Positions 15,207-15,722 of a DNA stretch of 15,722 nt are shown one piece after another. How positions within the stretch are numbered: the stretch's first letter is position 1; each line of letters begins with the position of its first letter. The DNA comes from Sulfuriferula multivorans. Its GTDB lineage: Bacteria; Pseudomonadota; Gammaproteobacteria; Burkholderiales; Thiobacillaceae. The DNA lies in contig JAAFGW010000031.1 of NCBI GenBank assembly GCA_010365175.1, positions 1 through 15,722 of the forward strand. The letters run 5' to 3'. The position numbers and the translations under genes are program-made. Under the pieces are notes generated by a model. That model was given only the letters and a program-made list of their open reading frames with translations. It ran no database searches and was not told the DNA's origin.

Positions 15207-15722
15207 ATGAAAATACCCAAACGACTCGAACCCCTACTTGAAGACGGCCTGATCGACGGCGTCGTGCGCCAACTCATGAGCGGCAAGGAAGCCATGGTCT
15301 TCGTCGTGCGCTGCGGCGACGATATCCGCTGCGCCAAGGTCTATAAAGAAGCCAACAAACGCAGCTTTCGCCAGGCCGTCGACTACACCGAAAACCGCAA
15401 GACCAAGAACAGCCGCCAGGCGCGCGCCATGGCCAAAGGCAGCAAATACGGTCGCGAAATGCAGGAAGCCGCCTGGCAAAGCGCCGAAGTCGACGCGCTG
15501 TACCGACTCGCCGCCGCCGGCGTACGCGTGCCTACGCCGTACAACTTCCACGAAGGCGTGTTGCTGATGGAACTGGTGGCCGACGCCGATGGCAATGCCG
15601 CGCCCCGGCTTAACGATGTGTCATTCACCGAAGACGAAGCCCTCGCCCATCATCAAAGCCTGATCCGGGAAGTGGTGCGCATGCTCTGCGCCGGCGTCAT
15701 TCACGGCGACCTGTCCGAATTC
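15207..15722 (+). CDS. RIO-type serine protein kinase, N-terminal 172 residues (runs off the right edge)
   Basis: The frame opens at ATG 15207 and continues through the last base. It begins MKIPKRLEPLLEDGLIDGVV. It shows SGKEAMVFVVR (25-35) in the nucleotide-binding loop, the ATP-binding Lys44 in CAKVYKEANKRSFRQAV, a basic insert (NRKTKNSRQARAMAKGSKYG, 63-82), GVLLMELV (117-124, the hinge), RLND, and the catalytic HGDLSEF (166-172) with Asp168. This is the bacterial RIO1-like family. In archaea and eukaryotes RIO kinases/ATPases mature the small ribosomal subunit; the bacterial role is less clear. The metal-binding ID..Q segment lies outside the window. There is no Shine-Dalgarno. It is 20 bases after ycaO, in the same direction, and is probably cotranscribed. 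Confidence 0.9.
   Translation, partial: MKIPKRLEPLLEDGLIDGVVRQLMSGKEAMVFVVRCGDDIRCAKVYKEANKRSFRQAVDYTENRKTKNSRQARAMAKGSKYGREMQEAAWQSAEVDALYRLAAAGVRVPTPYNFHEGVLLMELVADADGNAAPRLNDVSFTEDEALAHHQSLIREVVRMLCAGVIHGDLSEF

Noticed and set aside
15717..15722. GAATTC at the very end of the window
   Set aside because: It matches an EcoRI site and might mark a clone end, but the codons (Glu-Phe) belong naturally to the HGDLSEF motif, so it is not evidence of anything.

Overview
The window looks like a chromosomal segment of a betaproteobacterium, most likely of the Nitrosomonadales type. The signs are the gene order pyrG-kdsA-eno-ftsB, a betaproteobacterial-style ZipA N-terminus, a KdsA of the metal-dependent type, the ppsA/ppsR pair, and moderately high GC. 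No phage genes, transposase, tRNA, rRNA or CRISPR array were seen. The lineage is inferred from protein resemblance, not from a search.

Layout. (1) Positions 1-4355, minus strand: a tight five-gene cluster in transcription order pyrG, kdsA, eno, ftsB, and a 5'-only zipA-like gene. It has a good sigma70-type promoter in front of pyrG. It joins CTP synthesis, Kdo (LPS core) synthesis and glycolysis to two divisome membrane proteins. (2) Positions 4356-4679: an intergenic stretch with that promoter and a 222-bp terminal-inverted-repeat element (element A), whose right end supplies the ppsA stop codon. (3) Positions 4677-7807: PEP synthase (ppsA, minus) and its regulatory kinase/phosphorylase (ppsR, plus), with start codons only 11 bp apart. 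(4) Positions 7808-10131: a leader with two stem-loops, then a membrane GGDEF-EAL protein with both catalytic motifs intact. (5) Positions 10132-11728: element B (141 bp palindrome), a 100-aa protein of unknown function, a SpoU/TrmH-family RNA 2'-O-methyltransferase (minus), and element C, which carries a nested copy of a hairpin module also found in element A. (6) Positions 11729-15722: a TIGR04348/SenB-type glycosyltransferase, a convergent exported TPR protein, a full-length YcaO (RimO partner for ribosomal protein S12), and the first 172 codons of a RIO-type kinase that runs off the end.

Most genes are housekeeping. The features that merit a second look are the three palindromic repeat elements, above all the hairpin module inserted into a copy of itself in element C. 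Others are the SenB-like enzyme without visible SenA or SenC neighbours, the YcaO-RIO kinase pair, the ppsA/ppsR start-to-start arrangement, and several plus-strand genes that lack a recognisable Shine-Dalgarno and may be leaderless.
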